Program-made: the position numbers and the translations under genes
Shown here: one piece after another, positions 62,167-64,000 of the stretch
Numbering within the stretch: the first letter of the stretch is position 1
Layout of the letters: the number at the start of each line of letters is the position of its first letter
Notes under the pieces: model-generated
What the model was told of the DNA's origin: nothing
The model's database searches: none
What the model saw: only the letters and a program-made list of their open reading frames with translations
Origin: VXPQ01 sp965232485
Lineage (GTDB): Bacteria; Bacteroidota; Rhodothermia; Rhodothermales; VXPQ01
Direction of reading: 5' to 3'
Length of the DNA: 64,000 nucleotides
NCBI GenBank assembly: GCA_965232485.1
Contig: OZ246975.1
Coordinates: 2,418,001-2,482,000 of the forward strand

Positions 62167-62505
62167 CTATCGATGATAGTCGATTACGTCAAGGATTGTA
62201 ATGGCCGTGACACAGGTTGTGTCGATGCCTCCATCCGGCTTTCGGGGAACCGGATCGTGGCAGGGCGTAAAGACTAACCGGTAAGGGTGAACAAGGTCTA
62301 CGGCATACTGTCCGGCTCGGTCGCCGTGAAGCTGGTGTCTTCGATCCGGCGGCGTCACAGGCACTTGGTCCAGCGATTCGGCTTCACGGAGGACAGCCAA
62401 ACGGCGCATAATTGTTCTGGTTCTGCGTTGACCATACGTTTTCTCAAGCTTCTGGGCCGAGTTGAACGTTCGTTCGAGTTTTCGAGTCTGGAAGGCGATA
62501 TCCAC
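62167..62505 (-). CDS. HigB/RelE-like toxin
   Basis: A 112-residue small basic protein beginning (GTG start) MDIAFQTRKLERTFNSAQKLEKTYG, with the C-terminal VDLVHPYRLVFTP and ITILDVIDYHR of the RelE/HigB superfamily of ribosome-dependent mRNA interferases. Toxin before antitoxin, 11 nt apart, is the typical higBA order. An insertion around VPRKPDGGIDTT lengthens it relative to standard HigB. Expected to cleave mRNA when unbound; activity unproven. Confidence 0.82.
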   Translation of the reverse strand: MDIAFQTRKLERTFNSAQKLEKTYGQRRTRTIMRRLAVLREAESLDQVPVTPPDRRHQLHGDRAGQYAVDLVHPYRLVFTPCHDPVPRKPDGGIDTTCVTAITILDVIDYHR

Positions 62506-62709
62506 TGCACGTTCCCGTTTTATTACTACATTCCTTCTTTTCTCGAAAAGATTACGTAAAAGGTAACAAATTTATAATTCCCTGTCAATAGAGACGAAAA
62601 AATTTCAGCGGGCAACCCCGTAATCCGTATTATAGAGCAAGCCCCTGCGCCCGGACCGCTTCTCCCGAAGAACGGGATCGAATTCCTTCCGACCTTTCCT
62701 TTTGCCCCG

Positions 62710-63624
62710 ATGCCGTTGGCGCCCCGTTCGCTTCTTGCCTGTATCCTTCTAATCTTCCTGTTGTCTGCTTGCAGCAAGTCGATGCAGGAAGAAATTCTGC
62801 CCGAACCCGTCACGCAGCAAACGGAGTATACCATAGGCGGCGACCGTCCCGCCACCCTGAAACTCCCGATGGGGTACGATGTCATGGGTCCCCTTCCTGT
62901 CGTGATCAGCCTGCACGGTTACTCGGGCAATCCCACGGACCATGATGCGTATTGGGGCCTTTCCGAACGGGTCGATGCCGACAACTTTGCACTGATCCTG
63001 CCCGCCGGCACGCGCGATTCTGCGAGCTTTCGCTTCTGGGACGCCACAGACTTCTGCTGCAACTTTTTCGAGTCCGACGTGGATGACGTGGGCTATCTCT
63101 CCAGCCTCATCGAAGAGGCAGGCGAGTATATCCAGGTGGACCGCATTTTTTCGGTCGGACATTCCAACGGCGGATTCATGTCCTACCGCCTTGCCTGCGA
63201 AGGTCTTCCGGGCCTGACCGCGATCGCGCCGCTTGCAGGCGCCTCGTTTCTGGATCCAACCCGTTGCGAGTCGGCGCCGCCGGTTTCCGTATTACATATC
63301 CACGGCACCGCCGACGAAATCATTCTCTATGCAGGAATTCCCCTTGGCGTCGGGTACGCCGGCGCGGAGGGTGTGGTGGAGCGCTGGGCCGAACGCGCGC
63401 GGTGCGATCTTTCCAGGGCCGAAGAACTTTCCTCCATCGATATCGACCGTGCCCACGCCGGTGCGGAAACCGATCGCATTCGCTATCGTGAGGGCTGCCA
63501 GGACGGCATTACGGTCGAACTCTGGAAGATCAACGAGGGGTCGCACATTCCCTGGCTTACCTCGAACTATGCGGAGCGTCTGATCGACTGGCTGCTGAAC
63601 GAATCCCGCACGGAGGCCTCGTAA
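62710..63624 (+). CDS. Alpha/beta-hydrolase lipoprotein (PHB depolymerase/feruloyl esterase-like)
   Basis: A 304-residue predicted lipoprotein (lipobox LLSAC, lipidated Cys at 21). It has an LpqC/PHB-depolymerase-type hydrolase fold: VVISLHGYSGN (oxyanion region), the nucleophile elbow VGHSNGGFMSYRLAC, the catalytic Asp in VLHIHGTADEIILY and the His near EGSHIPW. Cysteine pairs (DFCCNF, ...TRCES) are typical of secreted esterases. Likely substrates are feruloyl or acetyl esters on hemicellulose, or polyhydroxyalkanoate; the first fits the GH5/GH10 set. It lies between the HigBA operon and zwf. Confidence 0.85.
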   Translation: MPLAPRSLLACILLIFLLSACSKSMQEEILPEPVTQQTEYTIGGDRPATLKLPMGYDVMGPLPVVISLHGYSGNPTDHDAYWGLSERVDADNFALILPAGTRDSASFRFWDATDFCCNFFESDVDDVGYLSSLIEEAGEYIQVDRIFSVGHSNGGFMSYRLACEGLPGLTAIAPLAGASFLDPTRCESAPPVSVLHIHGTADEIILYAGIPLGVGYAGAEGVVERWAERARCDLSRAEELSSIDIDRAHAGAETDRIRYREGCQDGITVELWKINEGSHIPWLTSNYAERLIDWLLNESRTEAS

Positions 63625-63762
63625 GGGGCGTACCTGTTTGCCTTACCTTATAGTCCAGCACATACAGCGCCCCATTAACCTGCGAATTCCGTAACATGTG
63701 GGGGGATATATTGGCCTTGCCTGTGCAAGAGGCCGGGGACATCCATTCATGTCGTTCTGCCC

Positions 63763-64000
63763 ATGTCGCGCTCCTTCCAACCCCACCTTTTCGTCATTCT
63801 CGGCGCCAGCGGCGATCTGACGTCGCGCAAGCTGGTGCCTGCCTTGTTTCATCTCATGGAGCGGCATGACGAACTGCGCTGTTGCCACATTCTCGGCGCG
63901 GCCCGGTCTGCTCTGTCCGACACAGCCTTCCGGGACAGCGTCCGCGAAGCGTTGCGCGACCGGCGTCCGGAGGGCTCCGATCTTTCCGCCTGGTGCGATG
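63763..64000 (+). CDS. zwf: Glucose-6-phosphate dehydrogenase, N-terminal part (runs off window)
   Basis: Oxidises glucose 6-phosphate to 6-phosphoglucono-lactone with NADP+, the entry to the oxidative pentose phosphate pathway. Seventy-nine codons are visible: the nucleotide-binding GASGDLTSRKLVPALFHL, then HDELRCCHILGAARSALSDTAF, colinear with known enzymes. The ATG at 63763 places the motif about 13 residues in, as usual. Its first 96 coding bases are duplicated at 58053-58148. Confidence 0.93.
   Translation, partial: MSRSFQPHLFVILGASGDLTSRKLVPALFHLMERHDELRCCHILGAARSALSDTAFRDSVREALRDRRPEGSDLSAWCD

Overview
The window is GC-rich, gene-dense bacterial chromosome. Several secreted proteins end in a type IX secretion (T9SS) sorting tail of the form QNYPNPFNP...GVYxYRLEAG...K. 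There are TonB receptor and PorV-type genes and many SusCD-less polysaccharide genes, Shine-Dalgarno sites are mostly weak, and a few promoters look like TTTG/TAnnTTTG. Together these point to the Bacteroidota/Rhodothermota-Balneolota group; a Rhodothermales-like organism is the best guess (inference from protein style, not a database result).

Layout. 0-13 kb is housekeeping: the N-terminus of a gluconate kinase, phosphofructokinase, an NAD-binding epimerase, an outer-membrane protein, clpX, an AI-2E-type permease, tgt, a plant/cyanobacterial-type ispH, a methyltransferase, two lipoproteins and an M20 dipeptidase. 13-28 kb is a sugar-acid/carbohydrate block: galactonate dehydratase, tRNA-Leu, a cupin, a 1236-residue ThuA/PQQ-dehydrogenase/PKD/cytochrome-c protein, an RraA-like protein, a Tat-exported enolase-superfamily enzyme, a BASS transporter, a DUF6807-ThuA fusion, a Gfo/Idh oxidoreductase and a sialate O-acetylesterase. 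28-40 kb is an export/uptake cluster: a CBM9-like secreted protein, a TonB receptor, a giant T9SS cargo, a PorV-like protein and a parvulin. It is preceded by five phased copies of an 18-bp dyad. 40-41 kb is a small foreign-looking cassette with a sigma70-like promoter. 41-52 kb holds a TPR lipoprotein, a DUF5916 protein, GH5 and GH10 glycosidases, a second CBM9-like secreted protein and PPK2.

52.7-64 kb is accessory: DinB, a secreted HNH nuclease coupled to a 74-residue protein, Fic, two copies of a nitroreductase (one with an in-frame deletion), an IS3 transposase remnant fused in frame to a duplicated 5' end of zwf, an AT-rich cassette of a DUF6338 membrane protein with two tiny polyproline-tailed proteins, a HigB toxin with a HigA-ImmA antitoxin, an esterase, and the start of the intact zwf.

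Three unexplained layers overlie the genes. (1) A family of about 260-bp elements has 19-bp terminal inverted repeats and internal hairpins whose arms co-vary between copies; it includes one short element made only of the termini and several partial copies. (2) A TATGCAAAAAATGCATA dyad family occurs upstream of, or within, the control regions of secreted-protein and glycosidase genes. (3) Degenerate 30-40-bp repeats lie upstream of the Fic gene and both nitroreductase copies. The nitroreductase...zwf order appears twice in the same orientation, which suggests an old segmental duplication that later took in the toxin, transposase and DUF6338 genes.
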